Of a stretch of 64,000 nt of DNA, positions 1 to 9,616 are shown piece after piece (within the stretch, counting starts at the first letter, position 1; each line of letters starts with the position of its first letter). A program made the position numbers and the translations under genes. Location: positions 62,001 through 126,000 of the forward strand of contig JAUPFP010000099.1 of the NCBI GenBank assembly GCA_036925085.1, in the 5' to 3' direction. The notes below the pieces were generated by a model that made no database searches, was not told where the DNA came from, and worked only from the letters and a program-made list of their open reading frames with translations. The stretch comes from Brachycybe producta (taxonomy: Eukaryota > Arthropoda > Diplopoda > Playtdesmida > Andrognathidae).

Positions 1-264
1 AAGTTCAAGTTCAAGTTGAAGTTCAAGTTCAAGTTGAAGTTCAAGTTCAAGTTGAAGTTCAAGTTGAAGTTCAAGTTGAAGTTCAAGTTGAAGATCAAGT
101 TGAAGTTTAAGTTGAAGTTCAAGTTGAAGTTCAAGTTGAAGTTCAAGTTGAAGTTCAAGTTGAAGTTCAAGTTGAAGTTCAAGTTGAAGTTCAAGTTGAA
201 GTTCAAGTTGAAGTCGAAGTTAAATTTCAAGTTGAATCTTAAGTTGAAGTTGAAGTTGAAGTTG
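1..264. repeat. 12-mer run at the left edge
   Basis: Alternating AAGTTC/AAGTTG in register 1 (mod 6), with AAGTTC doublets at 1-12, 25-36 and 43-54. Point variants are AAGATC at 91 and AAGTTT at 103. It passes into AAGTCGAAGTTAAATTTC at 211 and AATCTT at 235, where other copies read AATCTG. Confidence 0.9.
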
Positions 265-828
265 AAGTCAGAGTTGAACTTTGAAGTCGATGTTAAATTT
301 CAAGTTGAAGTTCAAGTTGAAGTTCAAGTTGAAGTTCAAGTTGAAGTTCAAGTTGAAGTTGAAGTTGAAGTTGAAGTTAAAGTTGAGTTTGAAGTTAAAG
401 ATGAAGTTGAAGTTGAAGTTGATGTTGAAATTGAATTCAGAGTTGAAGTTGAAGTCGAAGTTAACTTTCAAGTTGAAGCTGAAGTTCAAGTTGAAGTTCA
501 AGTTGAAGTTCAAGTTGAAGTTCAAGTTGAAGTTCAAGTTGAAGTTCAAGTTGAAGTTCAAGTTGAAGTTCAAGTTGAAGTTCAAGTTGAAGTTCAAGTT
601 GAAGTTCAAGTTGAAGTTCAAGTTGAAGTTCAAGTTGAAGTTCAAGTTGAAGTTCAAGTTGAAGTTCAAGTTGAAGTTCAAGTTGAAGTTCAAGTTGAAG
701 TTAAAGTTCAAGTTCAAGTTGAAGTACAAGTTGAAGTTCAAGTTGAAGTTCAAGTTGAAGTCGAAGTTAAATTTCAAGTTGAGGTTGAAGTTGAAGTTGA
801 ATTTGAAGTTGAAGTTGAAGTTGAAGTT
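265..828. repeat. D and C landmarks with a 12-mer run
   Basis: D at 265-301 opens the block. C at 433 is preceded by GATGTTGAAATTGAATTC, a variant with GAAATT, and reads GTTAACTTTC instead of GTTAAATTTC. A near-perfect 12-mer run follows from about 486 to 700, then GTTAAAG, an AAGTTC doublet, GTACAAG at 725 and GAAGTCGAAGTTAAATTTC leading to GAGGTTGAAG. Confidence 0.88.
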
Positions 829-1045
829 GAAATTGCAGTTGAAGTTGAAATTGAATTTAAAGTTGGAGTTGAAGTTGAAGTTGAGTTGAAGTTGAAGTTA
901 AAGTTGAAGTTGAAGTTGAAGTTGAAGTTGAAGTTGAAATTCAAGTTGAAGTTGAAGTTGAAGTTTAAGTTGAAATTGCAGTTGAAGTTGAAATTGAATT
1001 TAAAGTTGGAGTTGAAGTTGAAGTTGAGTTGAAGTTGAAGTTAAA
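829..1045. repeat. Tandem doublet of E elements
   Basis: Two complete E elements start at 829 and 972, 143 bp apart (24 hexamers minus one base). Each carries AAAGTTGGAG (863, 1006) and the 5-base AGTTG unit. Close E pairs recur at 41066/41557, 44512/44829, 49674/49991 and 56241/56558 but with 317-491 bp between them, so this is the tightest pair in the window. Confidence 0.88.
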
Positions 1046-1980
1046 GTTGAAGTTCAAGTTGAAGTTCAAGTTGAAGTCCAAGTTGAAGTTCAAGTTGAAG
1101 TTCAAGTTGAAGTCAAAGTTAAATTTCAAGTTGAATCTGAAGTTGAAGTTAAATTTGAAGTTGAAGTTGAAGTCAGAGTTGAACTTTGAAGTCGATGTTA
1201 AATTTCAAGTTGAAGTTCAAGTTGAAGTTCAAGTTGAAGTTCAAGTTGAAGTCAAAGTTAAATTTCAAGTTGAATCTGAAGTTGAAGTTGAAGTTGAAAT
1301 TGAAGTTGAAGTTGAAGTTGATGTTAAAGTTGAGTTTGAAGTTGAAGTTGAAGTTGAAGTTGAAGTTGAAGTTGATGTTGAAGTTGAATTCAGAGTTGAA
1401 GTTGAAGTCGAATTTAAATTTCAAGTTGAAGCTGAAGTTCAAGTTGATGTTCAAGTTGAAGTTCAAGTTGAAGTTCAAGTTGAAGTTCAAGTTGAAGTAC
1501 AAGTTGAATTTCAAGTTGAAGTTCAAGTTGAAGTTCAAGTTGAAGTTCAAGTTGAAGTTCAAGTTGAAGTTCAAGTTGAAGTTCAAGTTGAAGTTCAAGT
1601 TGAAGTTCAAGTTGAAGTTCAAGTTGAAGTTCAAATTGAAGTTCAAGTTGAAGTACAAGTTGAAGTTCAAGTTGAAGTTCAAGTTCATGTTGAAGTTCAA
1701 GTTGAAGTTCAAGTTGAAGTTCAAGTTGAAGTTCAAGTTGAAGTTCAAGTTGAAGTTCAAGTTGAAGTTCAAGTTGAAGTTCAAGTTGAAGTTCAAGTTG
1801 AAGTTCAAGTTGAAGTTCAAGTTGAAGTTCAAGTTGAAGTTCAAGTTGAAGTTCAAGTTGAAGTTCAAGTTGAAGTTCAAGTTGAAGTTCAAGTTGAAGT
1901 TCAAGTTGAAGTTCAAGTTGAAGTCGAAGTTATATTTCAAGTTGAATCTGAAGTTGAAGTTGAAGTTGAAGTTGAACTTG
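1046..1980. repeat. D-C unit with a long 12-mer run
   Basis: GTCAAAGTTAAATTTC occurs at 1110 and 1251, where many copies have GTCGAAG. D is at 1170 and C at 1386, the latter followed by GATGTTC. The 12-mer run from about 1440 to 1925 has single variants: GTACAAG at 1497, GAATTT at 1506, CAAATT at 1633 and CATGTT at 1685. It ends at GTTATATTTC (about 1928), the only such variant seen. GAACTT at 1974 is a rare G-to-C change at a palindrome centre. Confidence 0.88.
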
Positions 1981-2645
1981 AAGTCAGAGTTGAACTTTGA
2001 AGTCGATGTTAAATTTCAAGTTGAAGTTCAAGTTGAAGTTCAAGTTGAAGTTGTAGTTGAAATTGAAGTTGAAGTTGAAGTTGAAGTTGAAGTTGAAGTT
2101 AAAGTTGAGTTTGAAGTTGAAGTTGAAGTTGAAGTTGAAGTTGATGTTGAAGTTGAATTCAGAGTTGAAGTTAAAGTCGAAGTTAAATTTCAAGTTGAAG
2201 CTGAAGTTCAAGTTGAAGTTCAAGTTGAAGTTCAAGTTGAAGTTCAAGTTGAAGTTCAAGTTGAAGTTCAAGTTGAAGTTCAAGTTGAAGTTCAAGTTGA
2301 AGTTCAAGTTGAAGTTCAAGTTGAAGTTCAAGTTGAAGTTCAAGTTGAAGTTCAAGTTGAAGTTCAAGTTGAAGTTCAAGTTGAAGTTCAAGTTGAAGTT
2401 CAAGTTGAAGTTCAAGTTGAAGTTCAAGTTGAAGTTCAAGTTGAAGTACAAGTTGAAGTTCAAGTTGAAGTTCAAGTTGAAGTTCAAGTTTAAGTCGAAG
2501 TTAAATTTCAAGTTGAGGTTGAAGTTGAAGTTGAAGTTGAAGTTGAAGTTGAAGTTGAAGTTGAAGTTGAAGTTGAAGTTGAAATTGCAGTTGAAGTTGA
2601 AATTGAATTTAAAGTTGGAGTTGAAGTTGAAGTTGAGTTGAAGTT
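1981..2645. repeat. D-C-run-E unit
   Basis: D at 1981, GTTGTAGTTG near 2049, C at 2155 (not followed by GATGTTC), a 12-mer run of about 280 bp broken only by GTACAAG near 2446, CAAGTTTAAG near 2485, and E at 2581 onward with TTGGAG at 2615. It has the same order as 265-1045 but lacks the second E. Confidence 0.88.
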
Positions 2646-3366
2646 GAAGTTAAAGTTGAAGTTGAAGTTCAAGTTGAAGTTCAAGTTGAAGTTCAAGTTG
2701 AAGTTCAAGTTCAAGTTGAAGTTCAAGTTGAAGTTCAAGTTGAAGTTCAAGTTGAAGTTCAAGTTGAAGTTCAAGTTGAAGTTCAAGTTGAAGTTCAAGT
2801 TGAAGTTCAAGTTGAAGTTCAAGTTGAAGTTCAAGTTGAAGTTCAAGTTGAAGTTCAAGTTGAAGTTCAAGTTGAAGTTCAAGTTGAAGTTCAAGTTGAA
2901 GTTGAAGTTGAAGTTCAAGTTGAAGTTCAAGTTGAAGTTCAAGTTGAAGTTCAAGTTGAAGTTCAAGTTGAAGTTCAAGTTGAAGTTCAAGTTGAAGTTC
3001 AAGTTGAAGTTCAAGTTGAAGTTCAAGTTGAAGTTCAAGTTGAAGTTCAAGTTGAAGTTCAAGTTGAAGTTCAAGTTGAAGTTCAAGTTGAAGTTCAAGT
3101 TGACGTTCAAGTTGAAGTTCAAGTTGACGTTCAAGTTGACGTTCAAGTTGACGTTCAAGTTGACGTTCAAGTTGACGTTCAAGTTGAAGTTCAAGTTGAA
3201 GTTCAAGTTGAAGTTCAAGTTCAAGTTCAAGTTCAAGTTCAAGTTGAAGTTCAAGTTGAAGTTCAAGTTGAAGTTCAAGTTGAAGTTCAAGTTGAAGTTC
3301 AAGTTGAAGTTCAAGTTGAAGTTCAAGTTAAAGTTCAAGTTGAAGTACAAGTTGAAGTTAAAGTTG
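2646..3366. repeat. 12-mer run containing the first B cluster
   Basis: A run of 12-mers with an AAGTTC doublet near 2705 and an AAGTTG triplet near 2899 leads to six GACGTT units between 3102 and 3179; the second 12-mer of the cluster keeps GAAGTT. An AAGTTC-only stretch follows at about 3211-3240, then a run ending GTTAAAG, GTACAAG and the start of F. Confidence 0.9.
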
Positions 3367-3836
3367 AAATTGAAGTTGAAGCTGAAGTTGAAGTTAAAGT
3401 TGCAGTTAAACTTGAAGTTAAAATTGAAGTTGAAGTTAAAGTTGAAGTTGCAGTTGAAATTGCAGTTGACATTTAAGTTTAAGTTGAAGTTGAAACTAAA
3501 GTTGAAGTTGAAGTTGAAGTTGAAGTTGAAATTGAGATGGAGTTAATGTTGAAGTTAAAATTGAAGTTGAAGGTTAATTTGAAGTTGAAGTTGAAGTTAA
3601 AGTTGAAGTTGAAGTTGAATTTGAAGTTGAATTTGAAGTTGAATTTGAAGTTGAATTTGAAGTTGAATTTGAAGTTGAATTTGAAGTTGAAGTTAAAGTT
3701 GAAATTGAAGTTGAAGTTGAAGTTGAAGTTAAAGTTGCAGTTAAACTTGAAGTTAAAATTGAAGTTGAAGTTAAAGTTGAAGTTGCAGTTGAAATTGCAG
3801 TTGACATTTAAGTTTAAGTTGAAGTTGAAACTAAAG
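3367..3836. repeat. F-G-F cassette 1
   Basis: Two F elements (GACATTTA at 3468 and 3803) flank G. G begins GAGATGGAGTTAATG at 3534 and holds six GAATTTGAAGTT units (3617-3688). ATGGAG and AATG supply rare ATG triplets, so a 241-codon frame starts here, but it is satellite throughout. There is almost no AAGTTC and so very little C on the plus strand. Confidence 0.92.
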
Positions 3837-4637
3837 TTGAAGTTGAAGTTGAAGTTCAAGTTCAAGTTCAAGTTCAAGTTCAAGTTGAAGTTCAAGTTGA
3901 AGATCAAGTTGAAGTTAAAGTTGAAGTTCAAGTTGAAGTTGAAGTTCAAGTTCAAGTTCAAGTTCAAGTTGAAGTTCAAGTTGAAGTCGAAGTTAAATTT
4001 CAAGTTGAATCTGAAGTTGAAGTTGAAGTTGAAGTTGATGTCAGAGTTGAACTTTGAAGTAGATGTTAAATTTCAAGTTGAAGTTCAAGTTGAAGTTCAA
4101 GTTCAAGTTGAAGTTCAAGTTCAAGTTCAAGTTGAAGTTCAAGTTGAAGTTCAAGTTGAAGTTCAAGTTGAAGTTCAAGTTGAAGTTCAAGTTGAAGTTC
4201 AAGTTGAAGTTCAAGTTGAAGTTCAAGTTGAAGTTCAAGTTGAAGTTCAAGTTGAAGTTTAAGTTGAAGTTCAAGTTGAAGTTCAAGTTGAAGTTCAAGT
4301 TGAAGTTCAAGTTGAAGTTCAAGTTGAAGTTCAAGTTGAAGTTCAAGTTGAAGTTCAAATTGAAGTTCAAGTTGAAGTTCAAGTTGAAGTTCAAGTTGAA
4401 GTTCAAGTTGAAGTTCAAGTTGAAGTTCAAGTTGAAGTTCAAGTTGAAGTTCAAGTTGACGTTAAAGTTGACGTTCAAGTTGATGTTCAAGTTGAAGTTC
4501 AAGTTGAAGTTCAAGTTGAAGTTCAAGTTGAAGTTCAAGTTGAAGTTCAAGTTGAAGTTCAAGTTGAAGTTCAAGTTGAAGTTCAAGTTGAAGTTCAAGT
4601 TAAAGTTCAAGTTGAAGTACAAGTTGAAGTTAAAGTT
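3837..4637. repeat. J, variant D, 12-mer run and GACGTT pair
   Basis: AAGTTC-only stretches lie near 3855 and 3945 with GAAGATC near 3900. D at 4038 starts GATGTCAGAG and reads GTAGATG. The run that follows contains TTTAAG at 4258 and CAAATT near 4357. GACGTTAAAG at 4458, GACGTTC at 4470 and GATGTTC at 4482 form a signature repeated at 39784-39813. Confidence 0.88.
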
Positions 4638-5096
4638 GAAATTGAAGTTGAAGCTGAAGTTGAAGTTAAAGTTGCAGTTAAACTTGAAGTTAAAATTGAA
4701 GTTGAAGTTAAAGTTGAAGTTGCAGTTGAAATTGTAGTTGACATTTAAGTTTAAGTTGAAGTAGAAACTAAAGTTGAAGTTGAAGTTGAAGTTGAAATTG
4801 AGATGGAGTTAATGTTGAAGTTAAAATTGAAGTTGAAGGTTAATTTGAAGTTGAAGTTGAAGTTAAAGTTGAAGTTGAAGTTGAAGTTGAATTTGAAGTT
4901 GAATTTGAAGTTGAATTTGAAGTTGAATTTGAAGTTGAATTTGAAGTTGAAGTTAAAGTTGAAATTGAAGTTGAAGCTGAAGTTGAAGTTAAAGTTGCAG
5001 TTAAACTTGAAGTTAAAATTGAAGTTGAAGTTAAAGTTGAAGTTGCAGTTGAAATTGCAGTTGACATTTAAGTTTAAGTTGAAGTTGAAACTAAAG
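4638..5096. repeat. F-G-F cassette 2
   Basis: F copies have GACATTTA at 4740 and 5063. The first carries ATTGTAGTTG in place of ATTGCAGTTG and is followed by GTAGAAAC. G starts at 4800 and has only five GAATTTGAAGTT units (4889-4948), the fewest of any cassette, which accounts for the short F-to-F spacing (323 bp). Confidence 0.92.
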
Positions 5097-5595
5097 TTGA
5101 AGTTGAAGTTGAAGTTCAAGTTGAAGTTCAAGTTGAAGTTCAAGTTGAAGTTCAAGTTGAAGTTCAAGTTGAAGTTCAAGTTGAAGTTCAAGTTGAAGTT
5201 CAAGTTGAAGTTCAAGTTGAAGTTCAAGTTGAAGTTCAAGTTGAAGTTCAAGTTGAAGTTCAAGTTGAAGTTCAAGTTGAAGTTCAAGTTGAAGTTCAAG
5301 TTGAAGTTCAAGTTGAAGTTCAAGTTGAAGTTCAAGTTGAAGTTCAAGTTGAAGTTCAAGTTGAAGTTCAAGTTGAAGTTCAAGTTGAAGTTCAAGTTGA
5401 AGTTCAAGTTGAAGTTCAAGTTGAAGTTCAAGTTGAAGTTCAAGTTGAAGTTCAAGTTGAAGTTCAAGTTGAAGTTCAAGTTGAAGTTCAAGTTGAAGTA
5501 CAAGTTGAAGTTCAAGTTGAAGTTCAAGTTGAAGTTCAAGTTGAAGTTGAAGTTGAAGTTGAAGTTGAAGTTCAAGTTGAAGTCGAAGTTAAATT
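5097..5595. repeat. Perfect 12-mer run of about 32 copies
   Basis: From 5106 to 5495 AAGTTG and AAGTTC alternate with no substitution or indel that I can see. GTACAAG at 5497 ends the perfect stretch, followed by four more 12-mers, an AAGTTG cluster, and GAAGTCGAAGTTAAATTTC leading to GAGGTTGAAG. Confidence 0.92.
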
Positions 5596-6472
5596 TCAAG
5601 TTGAGGTTGAAGTTGAAGTTGAAGTTGAAGTTGAAATTGCAGTTGAAGTTGAAATTGAATTTAAAGTTGGAGTTGAAGTTGAAGTTGAGTTGAAGTTGAA
5701 GTTAAAGTTGAAGTTGAAGTTGAAGTTCAAGTTCAAGTTGAAGTTCAAGTTGAAGTTCAAGTTGAAGTTCAAGTTGAAGTTGAAGTTGAAATTGAAGTTG
5801 AAGTTGAAGTTGAAGTTGAAGTTAAAGTTGAAGTTCAAGTTGAAGTTCAAGTTCAAGTTCAAGTTCAAGTTGAAGTTCAAGTTGAAGTCGAAGTTAAATT
5901 TCAAGTTGAATCTGAAGTTGAAGTTGAAGTTGAAGTTGAAGTCAGAGTTGAACTTTGAAGTCGATGTTAAATTTCAAGTTGAAGTTGAAGTTGAAGTTGA
6001 AGTTCAAGTTGAAGTTCAAGTTGAAGTTCAAGTTGAAGTTCAAGTTGAAGTTCAAGTTGAAGTTCAAGTTGAAGTTCAAGTTGAAGTTCAAGTTGAAGTT
6101 CAAGTTGAAGTTCAAGTTGAAGTTCAAGTTGAAGTTCAAGTTGAAGTTCAAGTTGAAGTTCAAGTTGAAGTTCAAGTTGAAGTTCAAGTTGAATTTCAAG
6201 TTGAATTTCAAGTTGAAGTTCAAGTTGAAGTTCAAGTTGAAGTTCAAGTTGAAGTTCAAGTTGAAGTTCAAGTTGAAGTTCAAGTTGAAGTTCAAGTTGA
6301 AGTTCAAGTTGAAGTTCAAGTTGAAGTTCAAGTTGAAGTTCAAGTTGAAGTTCAAGTTGACGTTCAAGTTGAAGTTCAAGTTGAAGTTCAAGTTGAAGTT
6401 CAAGTTGAATTTCAAGTTGAAGTTGAAGTTGAAGTTGAAGTTCAAGTTGAAGTCGAAGTTAAATTTCAAGTT
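5596..6472. repeat. E-D block with GAATTT doublet
   Basis: E at TTGGAG 5667 and D at 5939 lie 272 bp apart, exactly as at 38913 and 39185. The 12-mer run after D carries two adjacent GAATTTCAAGTT units at 6191 and 6203 (also seen at 39461 and 39473) and a single GACGTT at 6359. The block is the partner of about 38.3-39.6 kb. Confidence 0.88.
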
Positions 6473-8624
6473 GAGCTTGAAGTTTAAGTTTAAGTTGAAG
6501 TTGAAGTTGAAATTGCAGTTGAAGTTGAAATTGAATTTAAAGTTGGAGTTGAAGTTGAAGTTGAGTTGAAGTTGAAGTTAAAGTTGAAGTTGAAGTTGAA
6601 GTTGAAGTTGAAGTTGAAGTTGAAGTTGAAGTTGAAGTTCAAGTTGAAGTTCAAGTTGAAGTTCAAGTTGAAGTTGAAGTTGAAATTGAAGTTGAAGTTG
6701 AAGTTGAAGTTGAAGTTAAAGTTGAGTTTGAAGTTGAAGTTGAAGTTGAAGTTGATGTTGAAGTTCAAGTTCAAGTTGAAGTTCAAGTTGAAGTTCAAGT
6801 TGAAGTTGAAGTTGAAATTGAAGTTGAAGTTGAAGTTGAAGTTGAAGTTAAAGTTGAGTTTGAAGTTGAAGTTGAAGTTGAAGTTAAATTTTAAGTTGAA
6901 TCTGAAGTTGAAGTTGAAGTTGAAATTGAAGTTCAAGTTGAAGTTGAAGTAAAAGTTGAGTTTGAAGTTAAAGTTGAAGTTGAAGTTGAAGTCGAAGTTG
7001 AAGTTGATGTTGAAGTTGAATTCAGAGTTGAAGTTGAAGTCGAAGTTAAATTTCAAGTTGAAGCTGAAGTTCAAGTTGATGTTCAAGTTGAAGTTCAAGT
7101 TGAAGTTCAAGTTGAAGTTCAAGTTGAAGTTCAAGTTGAAGTACAAGTTGAATTTCAAGTTGAAGTTCAAGTTGAAGTTCAAGTTGAAGTTCAAGTTGAA
7201 GTTCAAGTTGAAGTTCAAGTTGAAGTTCAAGTTGAAGTTCAAGTTGAAGTTCAAGTTGAAGTTCAAATTGAAGTTCAAGTTGAAGTACAAGTTGAAGTTC
7301 AAGTTGAAGTTGAAGTTCAAGTTGAAGTTCAAGTTGAAGTTCAAGTTGAAGTTCAAGTTGAAGTTCAAGTTGAAGTTCAAGTTGAAGTTCAAGTTGAAGT
7401 TCAAGTTGAAGTTCAAGTTGAAGTTCAAGTTGAAGTTCAAGTTGAAGTTCAAGTTGAAGTTCAAGTTGAAGTTCAAGTTGAAGTTCAAGTTGAAGTTCAA
7501 GTTGAAGTTCAAGTTGAAGTTCAAGTTGAAGTTCAAGTTGAAGTTCAAGTTGAAGTTCAAGTTGAAGTTCAAGTTGAAGTTCAAGTTGAAGTTCAAGTTG
7601 AAGTTCAAGTTGAAGTTCAAGTTGAAGTTCAAGTTGAAGTTCAAGTTGAAGTTCAAGTTGACGTTCAAGTTGACGTTCAAGTTGACGTTCAAGTTGACGT
7701 TCAAGTTGAAGTTCAAGTTGAAGTTCAAGTTGAAGTTCAAGTTAAAGTTCAAGTTGAAGTTCAAGTTGAAGTTCAAGTTGAAGTTCAAGTTGAAGTTCAA
7801 GTTGAAGTTCAAGTTTAAGTTAAAGTTGAAGTTCAAGTTGAAGTTCAAGTTGAAGTTCAAGTTGAAGTTCAAGTTGAAGTCGAAGTTAAATTTCAAGTTG
7901 AGGTTGAAGTTGAAGTTCAAGTTCAAGTTCAAGTTCAAGTTCAAGTTCAAGTTGAAGTTCAAGTTGAAGTTCAAGTTGAAGTTCAAGTTAAAGTTCAAGT
8001 TGAAGTTCAAGTTGAAGTTCAAGTTGAAGTTCAAGTTGAAGTTCAAGTTGATGTTCAAGTTGAAGTTCAAGTTGAAGTTCAAGTTGAAGTTCAAGTTGAA
8101 GTTCAAGTTGAAGTACAAGTTGAATTTCAAGTTGAAGTTCAAGTTGAAGTTCAAGTTGAAGTTCAAGTTGAAGTTCAAGTTGAAGTTCAAGTTGAAGTTC
8201 AAGTTGAAGTTCAAGTTGAAGTTCAAGTTGAAGTTCAAGTTAAGTTCAAGTTGAAGTTCAAGTTGAAGTTCAAGTTGAAGTTCAAGTTGAAGTTCAAGTT
8301 GAAGTTCAAGTTGAAGTTCAAGTTGAAGTTCAAGTTGAAGTTCAAGTTGAAGTTCAAGTTGAAGTTCAAGTTGAAGTTCAAGTTGAAGTTCAAGTTGAAG
8401 TTCAAGTTGAAGTTCAAGTTGAAGTTCAAGTTGAAGTTCAAGTTGAAGTTCAAGTTGAAGTTCAAGTTAAAGTTCAAGTTGAAGTTCAAGTTGAAGTTCA
8501 AATTGAAGTTCAAGTTGAAGTACAAGTTGAAGTTCAAGTTGAAGTTCAAGTTGAAGTTCAAGTTGAAGTTCAAGTTGAAGTTCAAGTTAAAGTTCAAGTT
8601 GAAGTACAAGTTGAAGTTAAAGTT
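6473..8624. repeat. H-led higher-order unit, copy 1 (partner at 41.5-43.9 kb)
   Basis: It opens with H (GAGCTTGAAGTTTAAG) and E (6543). Blocks with GTTGAGTTTGAAG follow near 6721, 6853 and 6956; GTTAAATTTTAAG lies near 6886 and GAAGTAAAAG near 6945. C at 7018 with GATGTTC leads through a long run to B (7660-7707), then GTTTAAG near 7814, GAAGTCGAAG at 7877, a six-unit AAGTTC stretch near 7918, GATGTTC near 8049, and the -1 junction at 8237. The run after that reaches F at 8625. The same landmarks in the same order recur 35,014-35,170 bp downstream. Confidence 0.88.
8237..8247. other. -1 register junction (AAGTTAAGTTC), copy 1
   Basis: A 5-base unit AAGTT replaces AAGTTC or AAGTTG between two 12-mer runs, shifting register from 5 to 4. 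The identical junction occurs at 43407 and 48557, so it arose once and was copied. Confidence 0.9.
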
Positions 8625-9113
8625 GAAATTGAAGTTGAAGCTGAAGTTGAAGTTAAAGTTGCAGTTAAACTTGAAGTTAAAATTGAAGTTGAAGTTAAAG
8701 TTGAAGTTGCAGTTGAAATTGCAGTTGACATTTAAGTTTAAGTTGAAGTTGAAACTAAAGTTGAAGTTGAAGTTGAAGTTGAAGTTGAAATTGAGATGGA
8801 GTTAATGTTGAAGTTAAAATTGAATTTGAAGGTTAATTTGAAGTTGAAGTTGAAGTTAAAGTTGAAGTTGAAGTTGAAGTTGAATTTGAAGTTGAATTTG
8901 AAGTTGAATTTGAAGTTGAATTTGAAGTTGAATTTGAAGTTGAATTTGAAGTTGAATTTGAAGTTGAAGTTAAAATTGAAATTGAAGTTGAAGTTGAAGT
9001 TGAAGTTAAAGTTGCAGTTAAACTTGAAGTTAAAATTGAAGTTGAAGTTAAAGTTGAAGTTGCAGTTGAAATTGCAGTTGACATTTAAGTTTAAGTTGAA
9101 GTTGAAACTAAAG
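8625..9113. repeat. F-G-F cassette 3
   Basis: GACATTTA lies at 8727 and 9080, 353 bp apart. G starts at 8793 with GAATTTGAAGG, where older-looking cassettes read GAAGTTGAAGG, and has seven GAATTTGAAGTT units (8882-8965). The only other complete cassette with seven is at 49065-49553, which shares GAATTTGAAGG. Confidence 0.92.
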
Positions 9114-9616
9114 TTGAAGTTGAAGTTGAAGTTCAAGTTGAAGTCGAAGTTAAATTTCAAGTTGAGGTTGAAGTTGAAGTTGAAGTTGAAGTTGAAGTTG
9201 AAATTGCAGTTGAAGTTGAAATTGAATTTAAAGTTGGAGTTGAAGTTGAAGTTGAGTTGAAGTTGAAGTTAAAGTTGAAGTTGAAGTTAAAGTTGAAGTT
9301 CAAGTTGAAGTTCAAGTTGAAGTTCAAGTTGAAGTTCAAGTTGAAGTTGAAGTTGAAGTTGAAGTTGAAATTGAAGTTGAAGTTGAAGTTGAAGTTGAAG
9401 TTAAAGTTGAGTTTGAAGTTGAAGTTGAAGTTGAAGTTGAAGTTGATGTTGAAGTTGAATTCAGAGTTGAAGTTGAAGTCGAAGTTAAATTTCAAGTTGA
9501 AGCTGAAGTTCAAGTTGAAGTTCAAGTTGAAGTTCAAGTTGAAGTTCAAGTTGAAGTTCAAGTTGAAGTTCAAGTTGAAGTTCAAGTTGAAGTTCAAGTT
9601 GAAGTTCAAGTTGAAG
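9114..9616. repeat. E-C block
   Basis: GAAGTCGAAGTTAAATTTC with GAGGTTGAAG leads to E (9234), a short AAGTTC/AAGTTG run, GTTGAGTTTGAAG near 9410, C (9457, without GATGTTC) and a 12-mer run. Register 2 begins after this E and then holds for about 6.6 kb, to 15.87 kb. Confidence 0.88.

Noticed and set aside
3534-4262. G element as a real gene start (ATGGAGTTAATG recurring ten times)
   Set aside because: The frame runs straight into the same repeats, differs in length between copies, and has no promoter, leader or constant end. The recurrence is explained by cassette duplication.
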